Positions 25,699 to 35,034 of a stretch of 64,000 bases of DNA are shown here, piece by piece. The DNA lies in assembly GCF_001590605.1 (NCBI RefSeq), contig NZ_CP014504.1:2294001-2358000 (forward strand). Reading direction: 5' to 3'. The notes under the pieces were generated by a model, which worked only from the letters and a program-made list of their open reading frames with translations, was not told the DNA's origin and did not search any database. The first letter of the stretch is position 1. Each line of letters begins with the position of its first letter. A program made the translations under genes and the position numbers. The DNA is from Pedobacter cryoconitis (GTDB lineage Bacteria; Bacteroidota; Bacteroidia; Sphingobacteriales; Sphingobacteriaceae).

Positions 25699-25796
25699 AA
25701 ATATTATGTTTGTTTCCCGCGGTATTCTCCGTTAAGGTTGATATCTTAATAGCTCCAAGATAAGCAAAAAATAACCAATTAGACATTATCGCTTTT

Positions 25797-26874
25797 ATGA
25801 TCGTCATTGAAAAAGGAACCAAAACCGTACTTTCATCCAGGTTCCATTTAGCCAACAACATCTGCGCCTACCTATATGACCAGATCACTGAAATTCTCGA
25901 TGCGCCCGAGTACGAAAAAATGGCCAATACCGACATCAATTTTAACGGCGATCCCGAACTCAGGTCTATCTTTGAACGAGAGATAGCCACCCCCTGGATA
26001 TTCTGCAGCAGTTTGAGCGCAAGGCGGAACTGGAGCTGGTGGTGACCAAGCACCTAGTGATGTCGATGCTCTCGGATATGGTGAATTTCATTTACGAATC
26101 AATCATCATTGCCCAGAAGGGAAAGATGAGCGTCGCCTATTCCCTGATCCGCAAACCCTCTAAGGATCAGCTTTGCCTGCTTGAGCAGATCCTGGTAAAC
26201 CAGGAAGAGTTTTTTCAGCGGTTTTCCATCATGGAGATTCCAGCGCCTATGATCTGAGTGCTCCAACGCTGGACAGACGGGAGATCATCAAAAAGGTATC
26301 TGCAAAGATCAAACTTCTGACCCTGCACGCAGACTTCATCTATGACATCCGTTATGACCGCTCCATTCAGTGGGGGCTGAGTGCTCTTTCGGACAAGGCG
26401 ATCCATATCGTGACTTCCAATAAAAATTATAGAACGCCACATCAGGAAATGAATTTCATTTTTGTAACGCCGGAAGAGGTAGAGGACCTGCAAGAACATT
26501 ATTATTTTTCGATGCCGCAGCTGATGATCTACACCACGGCCGTGATCGATGGTATCGTTTTCGGTGTCATCCCATATGACCGGAGCCTGAGGTTCGAAAA
26601 AGAGCTCAAACGGTTTCTGGCCTAGATCATGCTCATGGACCATCCCGGTGGCGTAGAGTCCAAAATGGCCTACCGCTTCCTTTTTTCGAACCTGAAGTCC
26701 ACCTGCCCGATATGCGGCCATAGGAACCGCTATACCAAAAAGGATTTTATCGATTATTTTCTTGAGCATGCGTTCTACTGCAAAAAATGCTTCAACCCGG
26801 TGCCCCTGCCTGGGGAGTCGCTTGACTTTCTGGCGGATTTTTTCGATAAAAGTCCGGCCTCAAAAAGGGAATGA
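25797..26874 (+). pseudogene. Broken gene with C-terminal zinc ribbon in HEPN island
   Basis: One product can be followed through three lesions. It begins MIVIEKGTKTVLSSRF, shifts frame in a C-run near 25995, and continues LDILQQFERKAELELVV..SMLSDMVNFIYESIIIAQKG. It shifts again near 26222 to continue AYDLSAPTLDRREI and VTSNKNYRTPHQEM. It meets an in-frame TAG near 26624 and continues into a zinc ribbon (CPICGHRNRYTKKDF..FYCKKCF, about 26706-26800). The YESIIIAQKGK..AYSLIRKP pattern recalls HEPN/DUF5677 relatives. The intact gene would be about 355 codons. Confidence 0.6.
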
Positions 26875-26899
26875 TGGGGAATAAATCTTAATTTTAGGC

Positions 26900-28231
26900 A
26901 TGACAAATTCAGCGCCCCAGCTCCAGGCCTATTCCATTCAGTTCTGTGGAATGTTCAACTTCAGTCCCATCCAGCGCGAAATGCTGAAGAAGCAGCCGAT
27001 GTACCAAAAGGCGGTCATTACCGATCAAAGGGTGCGGAGCATCATTTCCAGGCAATATTATTCGGCGTTCCGGCCCTTCATCCTCAACGACTGCCCGGAC
27101 AAAGAGTACATGGAACTGATTTCTGTTGCAAGCGTGGCTTTTCGAAGCTGCACGTTTGCGGATTACAAGCAGAACGGTCAGGCCATGCCTTCTCCTGTTT
27201 TTAATGTTCAAAAGGTTTCGATCACTTTCTATAACGAACAGTTCAGGACTGGCATTTACAGCTTTGAGATCAGGATCGTGGATGCGCAGGGGGCTGAGGT
27301 GCCACTGAATGTAGATGAACTCTCCCGCTTGGTCAAATTTGCGAGGGAGTTTGACAGCAAAATCATCGCCGGCGGGCAGACGATGAGCATTTCGGAATTT
27401 ATTGAAAAAAAAATGCTCGTATTAAACAGCAATGGGGATTTTATTTCCATATCCGAGCAGCAGGGTTCCGTGTATTATAACGGTTCCAAACTTAAAACCT
27501 GGATCACGGCGGATTTGGCAAATTTTCCCGCGGGTTATGAACCTGACCATGCGCTTTTTGAGCTGGGTACTTCAGCTCCATACCTATCGGCGAGTACCGC
27601 CGGTGACTTCCGTCCGAGCCAGTTATACTTTGATTCGATCATCGGCGATAAGATCAGTGTATTTGACAATTGGTCGGCGCTCTGTCTGCACGATAGTTTC
27701 ATACTGCTGGCTAGCAATTACCTGCTGCAGGGGGAAATCGTTTGGCGGGATACTTATCTGAAGATCTATAAATTTAACCTGTACTGCAAATTCTATCTAT
27801 TCAAAGTAAACTCTCAGGTGACCACTAAGGGAAAACTCTCGGTTACCAGAACTGAGCTTGCCCGTTTTTTAAACCTATACAATATGGAAATGATCTCCTA
27901 TAACTTTCTTCCCAATCTGATCTTTGCCAACATCAAGGAAGCTTTGGGGATCCATGGGGAATCCATAGCGCTTATGGAAAAAATCGAGAACAGCTCAAAG
28001 ATCTTCAGGGAAGAAAGCGATAGGCTCCTGAATATACTCCTGGCTATTATCGCCTTTACCAGCCTAGTTTCGGTGATGGGCGATTTCAGTGCGCTGGTAG
28101 CCAAGCTGTACGGCAATCCGAACCCTTCAATGGATGCGCAACAGAGTAATACTTGGATTGCGCTTTTGGTACTTTTGGCACTGATCATTTTTGTGACCGG
28201 CCGTTATTTTTTGCGTAAACGCAAGCTTTAA
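26900..28231 (+). CDS. Unknown protein with two C-terminal transmembrane helices
   Basis: 443 aa. The first 370 residues are soluble and not recognised. The end has two hydrophobic helices (LLNILLAIIAFTSLVSVMG, about 373-391, and WIALLVLLALIIFVTGRYF, about 418-436) with a short loop and a basic tail (LRKRKL). This is the hairpin layout of some membrane effectors and of CorA-like proteins, but no CorA GMN motif is present. The gene follows the zinc-ribbon pseudogene by 25 bases on the same strand and ends 22 bases from a convergent DUF5677-like gene. A membrane effector for the HEPN genes is a possibility only. Confidence 0.65.
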   Translation: MTNSAPQLQAYSIQFCGMFNFSPIQREMLKKQPMYQKAVITDQRVRSIISRQYYSAFRPFILNDCPDKEYMELISVASVAFRSCTFADYKQNGQAMPSPVFNVQKVSITFYNEQFRTGIYSFEIRIVDAQGAEVPLNVDELSRLVKFAREFDSKIIAGGQTMSISEFIEKKMLVLNSNGDFISISEQQGSVYYNGSKLKTWITADLANFPAGYEPDHALFELGTSAPYLSASTAGDFRPSQLYFDSIIGDKISVFDNWSALCLHDSFILLASNYLLQGEIVWRDTYLKIYKFNLYCKFYLFKVNSQVTTKGKLSVTRTELARFLNLYNMEMISYNFLPNLIFANIKEALGIHGESIALMEKIENSSKIFREESDRLLNILLAIIAFTSLVSVMGDFSALVAKLYGNPNPSMDAQQSNTWIALLVLLALIIFVTGRYFLRKRKL

Positions 28232-28252
28232 CTCACCGCATTCCGTATGCAT

Positions 28253-29164
28253 TTATAGCAGGCTTTGGTAAAACGGGCTAAAGGCAAGGTACCATTCAGC
28301 CACATCGATTTCACGATGTGGCATGCGATGGCTGATATATGCCCTATAGGCAATCAGACCAAGTGAACAGGCAAATTGGGTAACGGTTTTGGTGTCGGTG
28401 AGCAAACGGATCTGGGAAATGGTGAAGTGTCCGTCCTCCATGCCGAATTTTCCCTTGAGAATATCTTCACCATGGATGGATCCCGACCAGCCCCGGTAGA
28501 GCACTTCATAAAAACCCTGATGACTGAGTTTTTCGGCAAGCTGTTCGATGGTCGGCGGACCACCAAATAACTGATACCAAGCAGGATTTCGTATACCAGA
28601 AGCTATGGTGCGCTGGTATTCGGCCTCGACTTTTTCATACAGGGGATGGGCAATGAGGTTTTTTAGGTTTTCCCTGTGTGCAGGTAGGCCGGCAATGGTC
28701 GGTGGCAGCATGTCATCGGGTAGTGACCGGTCTGCCCGGAGTTTGCGGCGAAGCTGTTTAAACTGCTCTTTTCCGGGCGTAAGCTTCTCGGTGAGCTTGT
28801 TTTCACTGTGGTAATTGCAAATCAGAAAGGCCAGCCCGTTTCGCTCTATCTCTCCCTGGAACATAAATTCCAGGTTCAGTACCGATTCGAGCACCACACG
28901 GAGCAGGCTTTTGCAGGGATCAATCGAACCGGCCCGGACCAGTACCGAAATGGCATCGAGGTTTTCCAAAATGTTGCGGAAGATCATCAGCTGGGGAATT
29001 ATCTCATCTCCCCCATCAGTGGCATCAAGTCCCCAGCTCAGCACATGTGTGCCGTAGTTAACAAGCTCATCTATTCCTTGTGAATAGTTATTTAATGTGT
29101 TCTTTTCCAACGAATCAAGGTGATCCAAGCCGGGATGGAGCTCAAAAACAGGCTTAGTGTTCAT
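28253..29164 (-). CDS. DUF5677-type protein
   Basis: 303 aa, helical, soluble. It shows the DUF5677 pattern: an N-terminal helical part, LLRVVLESVLNLEFMFQG near residue 87, then YRGWSGSIHGEDILKG near residue 225, where the S..HG motif stands where HEPN proteins carry the catalytic His. DUF5677 proteins are of unknown function and are often found in defence neighbourhoods. It is transcribed minus with the 29176 gene upstream (11-base gap), so the two form an operon of related proteins. Confidence 0.7.
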   Translation of the reverse strand: MNTKPVFELHPGLDHLDSLEKNTLNNYSQGIDELVNYGTHVLSWGLDATDGGDEIIPQLMIFRNILENLDAISVLVRAGSIDPCKSLLRVVLESVLNLEFMFQGEIERNGLAFLICNYHSENKLTEKLTPGKEQFKQLRRKLRADRSLPDDMLPPTIAGLPAHRENLKNLIAHPLYEKVEAEYQRTIASGIRNPAWYQLFGGPPTIEQLAEKLSHQGFYEVLYRGWSGSIHGEDILKGKFGMEDGHFTISQIRLLTDTKTVTQFACSLGLIAYRAYISHRMPHREIDVAEWYLAFSPFYQSLL

Positions 29165-29175
29165 GCCATTCTTTT

Positions 29176-29976
29176 TTAGTTATTACTGTATTTGATGGCA
29201 TAGCGCTCTTTCAGCTCCTCATCCACCAGAAGTTCCAGCCTTTCCCGCTTGGTAAAATAACGGAAGGATAGCTCGATGGTGTTATAGGCGTAAAGGATGA
29301 CCTCTTCGATCGCTTTCAGGTTATGATCATCGTCCTCTCTGGTCAGTTCCCTTTCAAATGTTGCATTGGAATAATGTACAAATTCGGAGGTATCCTTCCA
29401 GGAATAATAGGCACGTTGGCTGAGCTTACTGAGTTCAAAATCCGTGATGCTTGTGGCAATTTCGGTTAAGGTTTTGAACCGTTTAAAACGGAACCTGTCT
29501 TTATCGAAAAAGAAAACTTCGTTTTCCGCTCGGTGCTTAAAGTTTTCGATTAATGCTTCAAACTCTTCAATGGTTTGGTAGTAGGGATACTTGCCTTCAA
29601 AATGTTTGTGGTTGGAATCCACAAGGATGCGAAGGGCAAGAAATGCTTGTCGGTGTACATCAGCATTGAGGGCTATTATAGCTTCCTGTTCATCCACATC
29701 GAGCTTGAAGTAAAAAACATGAAGGAAATCGTCCAGCAGACAGCGGCAGAGTACAAAAACACCGGTAATGTTGTGATGGGTCGTATGTTCAAGCAGCGTG
29801 GCAATATCGTTGAGCAGAATCACCTGGCGTCTGATCATGCCCAGGTAATAGTCCTGAAGAAGCTGTTTTTCAGGGCACCGACCAGCGAGCTGGGCAAGGT
29901 TCTCATCGCCATAAGCGGCAACTTTTCGGGCTTCGACAATGATGCTTGGCAGGTCGATGTCTTTTATTTCTTTCAT
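29176..29976 (-). CDS. DUF5677-like protein, paired with 28253
   Basis: 266 aa, helical. FVLCRCLLDDFLHVFYFKL near residue 74 and AYYSWKDTSEFVHYSNATFE near residue 190 repeat the R..L(L)(D/E)(D/E) plus S..H layout of DUF5677 and HEPN-related families. It differs from its neighbour in sequence, so it is not a recent duplicate. It is the first gene of a two-gene minus-strand operon (11 bases to 28253-29164). Unknown function; an RNA-processing or defence role is inferred from the surrounding cluster. Confidence 0.65.
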   Translation of the reverse strand: MKEIKDIDLPSIIVEARKVAAYGDENLAQLAGRCPEKQLLQDYYLGMIRRQVILLNDIATLLEHTTHHNITGVFVLCRCLLDDFLHVFYFKLDVDEQEAIIALNADVHRQAFLALRILVDSNHKHFEGKYPYYQTIEEFEALIENFKHRAENEVFFFDKDRFRFKRFKTLTEIATSITDFELSKLSQRAYYSWKDTSEFVHYSNATFERELTREDDDHNLKAIEEVILYAYNTIELSFRYFTKRERLELLVDEELKERYAIKYSNN

Positions 29977-30385
29977 TTCCGAGCGGTTTATATTCGGGAT
30001 TTAACAGATTTCGTAACAGCATTAGTTCAGGTTACCTGAGCTGCAATTTAATAATTTAGGCCCAATGAATTGCTGGAAGTAGGCTATGACTTTATTTTTT
30101 TGGGATGTCTTCGGCAAAATCGAAATAAACATCAGTTTGCAATTATGAGTATGACTTAAACACTTCGTTTCTCCAAGATAAATATAACTGACAAATTTGG
30201 CGTTTATTTCCAGTTCGCAGTCTCCCCCTCCCACTTTACTCCCTACTAACCTAGTCTGATAGAAACCTATACGAAAAACATTAAGACTAAAAGTCCTGGG
30301 GTCGGTCGTGGCGGCACTTGGCTTAATTCAATCTCATTTCTTATTCAAATGTTTGATCCGGAAATGGGACAAGGATGTAATGGGG
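29977..30385. other. Gene-free stretch inside HEPN island
   Basis: 409 bases between two minus-strand genes. The first 50 bases upstream of 29976 should hold that gene's promoter. No convincing coding frame, repeat or RNA was seen; short frames here lack family matches. Confidence 0.4.
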
Positions 30386-31198
30386 TTAAAAAACAGTTTT
30401 GATAGTCTTATCAACGCCTGCAATCAAATCTTCAACATCTTCGGCTGTGGGCTCACTTGCTTTGCTGTGGCTGCATTTGTTCCTAAGGTCGCCAAGAAGC
30501 TGGATGGACCGCCATTGCGGAGTATCGATCACGCCGCTTTTCTTAAGGGCTTCATTGAGGTCATTGATTGATGGGTTTTTCTTTATCGCGATTTTACGGT
30601 CGGAAATAACCTGAAAAAGGTGTTTTTCGAGCACGACACCAGCAACTGCGCCTGCTGCACGTGCAAATTTGTGTTTTAATAGTTCTTTTGCAACAGCAAG
30701 TTCCGAATCCAGAAAATCCGCATGTACCAGCTGACGGATATCAAAAAGGGTACTTTCAAAGCGTCCCTTGATGGACCGCAGAATGCTGAGCTGCTGTTGG
30801 AACTGGGGGATGGCGGCAGACACGCTTACACTGGTGGCATTGGTGTAGCTCGAATTTCTGAAATTACCCTGTAGATAATCTTCAATGGTATAATTTTCAA
30901 ATTCCAAAAGCTTTCTGCCTTTTGGCTTTTCGTAATATTTGATGAAGTCCTGAAGGCGGTCGGGTAAGATCTGTTTGATTAAAACAATCGATTCAGAATA
31001 CCAGCGCTGATAGGTGGTTTTGAAGTTGGGCAATTGTTTGATATATTCAGCGACTTCTTCATCAGATTTCATGGTTGATTTGAGATGTTCAATCGTCTCT
31101 TTTGGGAAAACGGAATTTTGCATGGTATAAAACAGGTCTTTGCCAAGCTTGAGCAGTTTATCCAGGTCTGATTTATATCTATCGATATTTGATGCCAT
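30386..31198 (-). CDS. HEPN-domain protein (DUF4145-like C-terminus)
   Basis: 270 aa. The N-terminal 120 residues are an unrecognised helical domain. The C-terminal part (about 150-270) is a HEPN domain: AVAKELLKHKFARAAGAVAG, VLEKHLFQVISDR, then LLGDLRNKCSHSKASEP with RNKCSH at 239-244. The tail TAEDVEDLIAGVDKTIKT fits the last HEPN helix seen in DUF4145 proteins. It is the right-most intact gene of the GC-richer island and has its own promoter region in the AT-rich 31199-31290. Confidence 0.75.
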   Translation of the reverse strand: MASNIDRYKSDLDKLLKLGKDLFYTMQNSVFPKETIEHLKSTMKSDEEVAEYIKQLPNFKTTYQRWYSESIVLIKQILPDRLQDFIKYYEKPKGRKLLEFENYTIEDYLQGNFRNSSYTNATSVSVSAAIPQFQQQLSILRSIKGRFESTLFDIRQLVHADFLDSELAVAKELLKHKFARAAGAVAGVVLEKHLFQVISDRKIAIKKNPSINDLNEALKKSGVIDTPQWRSIQLLGDLRNKCSHSKASEPTAEDVEDLIAGVDKTIKTVF

Positions 31199-31299
31199 TT
31201 GAGAGTGTTTTTTTTTGCAAAGATAAAAGAAAGAGGTTAAAATAGATGATTTTGGATCTATTTTTGATTAAAAAATAGCATTAAGTTATAGGATTACCG

Positions 31300-31598
31300 G
31301 TCCCCACCCGATTTACTAGCAATACCGAATTGTCCGAATGTTGGTGGTCGATAAAAAACCGCATGAGATTCTCTTTGACATTCTGTTCAAACCGCTCGGA
31401 ACTAATCAGGTAGATGCCCACCAGAAACTCTTTGAGAGTGCCCACGGAGATGAAAATGGGCAGATCAACTTTTTCAAATTAACTGATGATCGAGGTGCAC
31501 TTTGATTCGCTGAGCTTAATGGCTGAAAGTCCTACTGGATGATCACCGTCATAGAACACCGTACTATTATCCTGTAGGTAGTACATATAATTACCTAC
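31300..31598 (-). pseudogene. Gene fragment next to IS66
   Basis: The minus strand reads NYMYYLQDNSTVFYDGDH, then GLSAIKLSESKCTSII, an in-frame TAA, then EKVDLPIFISVGTLKEFLVG and SERFEQNVKENLMRFF. It fades out near 31300. This looks like part of a coding sequence cut by the IS66 insertion or an associated deletion and then decayed. No family recognised. Confidence 0.45.
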
Positions 31599-31722
31599 CT
31601 GTACGCTTGGATGTAACACAGATTTATTACCTCCTCCTACCCAAGTTACAACATAATCACTATCGTAATCTGTTAATGCGCAGTATGCATACGGGCTATG
31701 CCCTCCACTATTCTATAACTGT

Positions 31723-33276
31723 TTACATCTGGGAGTTTTTCCAGCGTTGCGGCATGAGATCGCTATATTTCCCTTCATATTCTGGGTCATTGATTTTGTA
31801 AAGCACATCAGTTATCCAATTTTGCGGATATACACCATGCTTTTTGCAGGTAGCAAAGAGCGAATATACCATAGCTGCATTCTGGGCTGTATCATGTGTT
31901 CCGCTGAACAAGTGGTTACGCCGACCAAGCGCGATTGGTCTCATGGCATTCTCAATACTATTGGTGTCTAATTGTAAATGGCCATGTAAAGTATAATAAT
32001 GCATATTGTCCCAAAGTTTAAGTGCATATGCCATAGCCTTTCCAATCGGACTTTTGGGCAATACTTTAGGATACTCTGCTATCATCCACAGCTTCATTCT
32101 TTCTAATATCGGTTTCACTTCTTTGAGCCTTAGTTGTACAATGGCATCCTCTGCCATAGCCGGTGATGCCTCCCTAATATGCTTTTCTATCGCATACATT
32201 GCTGCGATCTCCTGGACAGCGTGTTTTGCCCTGGGCAGGTCGTTATCAGCAGACTCGTCGAATTTTCGGCGGATATGACACATGCAGAAAAGCTGTTTTA
32301 CCCGCTCATTTCCTGCCAATGCCGTTCCATATGCCGGGTATCCGTCAGTTTGCAGTACACCATGGAAGTCCTGCAACATCTTTTTTGGATGCACATGTTC
32401 ACGGCTATTACAGTATTGAAAGAAGAGCAATCCCGAGGGTGGGGAATGAAAAGCCCACATATAACCGTTATGACAACTGCCTTTTTTGCCTCCCTGAAGC
32501 ACCTTATAAGTAGTTTCATCAGACTGCAGGTATAAACTTCCCAGTACTTCTTTTTTTAACGCATTATAAATAGGCTGAAGTGCTTTGCAGACTACCGTCA
32601 CATTATCTGATAAGGTGGAAGCTGATATGGGAATGCCTTCCCTGGCAAACATTTGCCGGATCCGGTACAATGGTAGGTGATAAATATATTTGCTGATCAA
32701 AAGAAAAGCCAGTACAGATTCGTCGAACAGACCTCTTTTTACTGTTCTTGAGGGAGCAAGTGCTTCCAGAATACCCGGCTTGGTGACATCGTGGCTATCT
32801 TTAAGTGCCCATTTGCGACGAATGATACATTTCACCCACATCCTGATCGGTTCGATAACCAGTACCTCAGTCTGCTCACTACCGATGAGTTTGTAATCAC
32901 TTAAATCGCCTTGTGGATCAATGATCACTTCCCTGCGTTCCAGGTGGGCAGGCAACACCATACGTTTTGCTGTCCGTGGTGCCTTGTCTTCTTTCTGCCC
33001 AGCTTTGATCTCTTTGCCCAACTCCTCTGCTGCCTGTTCTACCACCGCTACGGGCGCTTCCAGGGTGAATAGCTCCATCTGACCGGGGAGGGCAAGTTTA
33101 ACGCGGTTATCAGCGCTGATGCCGAACAGCTGCCTGCGCAACTTGTCCAGACTGGCCATTAACTCTGCCCGCTGCTGATCCCAGGAGTTTTTTTCAAACG
33201 CATAGTTTCTTTCCAGTACGGCTTTCTCGCGCTGGCTGTCCTCATATAGCTTTTTATAGTCGATCACTTCTCCCAC
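31723..33276 (-). CDS. tnpC: IS66 transposase TnpC
   Basis: 517 aa, full length for IS66. It has an N-terminal coiled coil (YEDSQREKAVLERNYAFEKN) and a Zn/linker region with LPAHLERREVIIDP. The DDE catalytic core spans SLYLQSDETTYKVL, VLQTDGYPAYGTAL and TNSIENAMRPIALGRRNHLFSGT. A C-terminal segment reads HGVYPQNWITDVLYKI. It catalyses cut-and-paste or replicative movement together with TnpA and TnpB. No frameshift seen. Confidence 0.95.
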   Translation of the reverse strand: MGEVIDYKKLYEDSQREKAVLERNYAFEKNSWDQQRAELMASLDKLRRQLFGISADNRVKLALPGQMELFTLEAPVAVVEQAAEELGKEIKAGQKEDKAPRTAKRMVLPAHLERREVIIDPQGDLSDYKLIGSEQTEVLVIEPIRMWVKCIIRRKWALKDSHDVTKPGILEALAPSRTVKRGLFDESVLAFLLISKYIYHLPLYRIRQMFAREGIPISASTLSDNVTVVCKALQPIYNALKKEVLGSLYLQSDETTYKVLQGGKKGSCHNGYMWAFHSPPSGLLFFQYCNSREHVHPKKMLQDFHGVLQTDGYPAYGTALAGNERVKQLFCMCHIRRKFDESADNDLPRAKHAVQEIAAMYAIEKHIREASPAMAEDAIVQLRLKEVKPILERMKLWMIAEYPKVLPKSPIGKAMAYALKLWDNMHYYTLHGHLQLDTNSIENAMRPIALGRRNHLFSGTHDTAQNAAMVYSLFATCKKHGVYPQNWITDVLYKINDPEYEGKYSDLMPQRWKNSQM

Positions 33277-33454
33277 AGCACAAAAATAACAACCCTGGAA
33301 TAAAGTGCAATAACAGAACAGATTTTGTTCTCCACCCCAGCTGAACCAGTATTGTGGAAAACCTTTGAAAACAGTAGCCTACTGCCCAAAAGATATCTTT
33401 AAAATGGCACAGAAGTGCTCCGTTATGACACGAGCTAATTCCGCTATGGAAAAC

Positions 33455-33811
33455 TTAACCCTGCCCAGCCAGCGAATATCTTTTGCGCCGACGAACACTG
33501 TCCAGCCGGATGCCCCGCAAGATCAGCAGCAGGGCTTCGCTACTTAAACGGATACTGTCCTGGCTGGTACCAGAAGGCAGTTCATAGGTGCCACGTTCCA
33601 GACGTTTCTGGTAAAGGGCAAAACCATCCCCTTCAAAGTGGAGCAGCTTGACCTGATTACGTCTGCGGTTGAAAAAGATATAAATATCACCGCTCAGCGG
33701 ATCCCGCTCAAGTTCTCTGCGCACGATCCCACTCAAGGAGTCCATGCCGCAACGGAAATCGGTAATCCCCCGGTAAATGTAATAATGATAGGCTGATGAA
33801 AGGGAAAGCAT
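33455..33811 (-). CDS. tnpB: IS66 accessory protein TnpB
   Basis: 118 aa, Orf2 family of IS66. Diagnostic segments are YIYRGITDFRCGMDSLSGIV, GDIYIFFNRRRNQVKLLHFEGDGFALYQKRLERG (given in pieces: GDIYIFFNRRRNQVKLL and WLEG-equivalent FEGDGFALYQKRLERG). It ends with a Leu-rich LSSEALLLILRGI. It starts at the last base of tnpA (1-base overlap) and precedes tnpC by 178 bases. Confidence 0.93.
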   Translation of the reverse strand: MLSLSSAYHYYIYRGITDFRCGMDSLSGIVRRELERDPLSGDIYIFFNRRRNQVKLLHFEGDGFALYQKRLERGTYELPSGTSQDSIRLSSEALLLILRGIRLDSVRRRKRYSLAGQG

Positions 33812-34113
33812 CAGCCCAGAAGTTCCTTAATAAAACTAACCTCAATGGTCTGGTAAAAACTGATCCGGTGACCATTTTTATGGCTGATTTCGAAAATAGG
33901 CATGCCTGAAGGCGCTACTTCTACAGCGACAAAGCCGGAAGCTGATGGTGTGATGGGCTTGGCCTCACTGCGTAGTTTGCGCACCCAGTAGTTAAACTTG
34001 AAAAAAGATAGGCCCTCAGAATTGCAATAACCTATCTGACTCTGTCCGCTAGCCTCCCAGTTGCAATAATGAGCATACATTTGTGCGTGTAAATTGTTTC
34101 TTGTCGTATCCAT
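33811..34113 (-). CDS. tnpA: IS66 accessory protein TnpA
   Basis: 100 aa. The N-terminal helix-turn-helix region (YAHYCNWEASGQSQIGYCNSEG, FFKFNYWVRKLR) is typical of IS66 Orf1. The C-terminus reads VEVAPSGMPIFEISHKNGHRIS, as in the IS66 family. First gene of the element, overlapping tnpB. Confidence 0.9.
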   Translation of the reverse strand: MDTTRNNLHAQMYAHYCNWEASGQSQIGYCNSEGLSFFKFNYWVRKLRSEAKPITPSASGFVAVEVAPSGMPIFEISHKNGHRISFYQTIEVSFIKELLG

Positions 34114-34203
34114 TCTCTAATTTTTATGTCTGGAACAAAATTAAAAAGGGATACTATACGATCATAGATGGCTCTGGGCGGATGCATACAATGCGCATTT
34201 CTC

Positions 34204-34506
34204 TCATTGTTTGAGTTCGATAATTACAGCATTCCGTTTTTGATATTTGTCTTTACCGCAAATGATCACATCAATACGTTTTCCACTTAAAGGGAGCTTG
34301 TATTCAACCATTATACCCTGATCAGTAAGATTTGCACGCTCTAATATATCAGACAGGCGAAAAAGAGAATTCCTCCACGACATGACCTCATTAATCTGTG
34401 CTTTGTAGCCAAATTGCTTTAAGAATTCAGTCTCCAGTAAACCTGCAATTTGATTATTTACATTAAGTGCGATGAAGTTCGTTGACGAACCAGCGTATAA
34501 CCTCAT
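34204..34506 (-). pseudogene. 5' fragment of a DUF2075-type gene truncated by IS66
   Basis: The 100 remaining residues match the N-terminus of DUF2075 (Schlafen/helicase-like) proteins: LLETEFLKQFGYKAQINEVM, SWRNSLFRLSDILERANLTD, EYKLPLSGKRIDVIICG, VIIELKQ. The last natural codon is interrupted: CAA-TG then runs into the IS66 end, creating TGA. The C-terminal ATPase part is absent on the other side of the IS. It overlaps the stop of the upstream MazG-like gene by four bases (ATGA type), so it was in an operon with it. Confidence 0.75.
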
Positions 34507-34832
34507 AGTTCGTTATATTTTTTAGATGTTCCTTTGGCTTTATCTACAGGATATTTCTCTGCATTTTTCAGGACTTTATTGGAAACGATTTCGTTAATAT
34601 CCAGATTGTACTTTTCAGCAAGCAAGATTGCATACGCAAATACATCAGCCAATTCATCTTTGATTTTCTCTACATCCGCTTCTTCCGATTTCTTCCATAG
34701 AAAAAGTTCATTTAACTCAGACACTTCTATAGATAGTGCTAAAGCTAAATCTTTAGGGTTATGAAACCGCTCCCAATCTCTCTCATTCCTGAATTCTACT
34801 AAAATATTCTTTAAATCTTCCCAATTTTTCAT
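34503..34832 (-). CDS. MazG-like nucleotide pyrophosphohydrolase
   Basis: 109 aa, the size of single-domain MazG/RS21-C6 (dCTPase-type) enzymes. The metal-binding helices show EVSELNELFLWKKSEE and KDELADVFAYAILLAEKY (EVSELxELxxWK and ELADVxxY). It hydrolyses non-canonical or excess (d)NTPs to the monophosphate. It is paired with a DUF2075 gene that IS66 has destroyed. MazG-DUF2075 pairs recur in variable regions, and a defence role is plausible but not shown. Confidence 0.85.
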   Translation of the reverse strand: MKNWEDLKNILVEFRNERDWERFHNPKDLALALSIEVSELNELFLWKKSEEADVEKIKDELADVFAYAILLAEKYNLDINEIVSNKVLKNAEKYPVDKAKGTSKKYNEL

Positions 34833-35034
34833 TCCTTATTAAAATATTTTGAAAAATAAGTAAAGTTTGTGAGTAATTAGATGCTTTGGAGGAATCCATT
34901 ATATTTCGTTCAAATTTAATTATGAACACCAGTTCATTGCTATTTTTGATGTAAGGGTTAAGATCTAATACACTAACCCCAAATTTCATTTACACAGTTT
35001 AATGGATACTGCCTCTTATTGCTTTAATATAACA

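Larger units (their letters stand above)
31675..34203 (-). mobile_element. IS66-family insertion sequence, apparently intact
   Basis: It carries the full IS66 gene set in order (tnpA, tnpB, tnpC) on the minus strand. Terminal regions share an inverted motif: AATGCGCA followed by GTATGCAT at 31675-31690 and its reverse complement near 34180-34197. The right junction is fixed at about 34203 because it breaks a codon of the DUF2075 gene. The 8-base flanks do not match, so no target duplication is visible. This suggests a later deletion on the left side. Confidence 0.85.

Noticed and set aside
34783..34989. 68-aa minus-strand frame upstream of MazG-like gene
   Set aside because: Overlaps the MazG start in another frame, no motif; likely chance or leader sequence.
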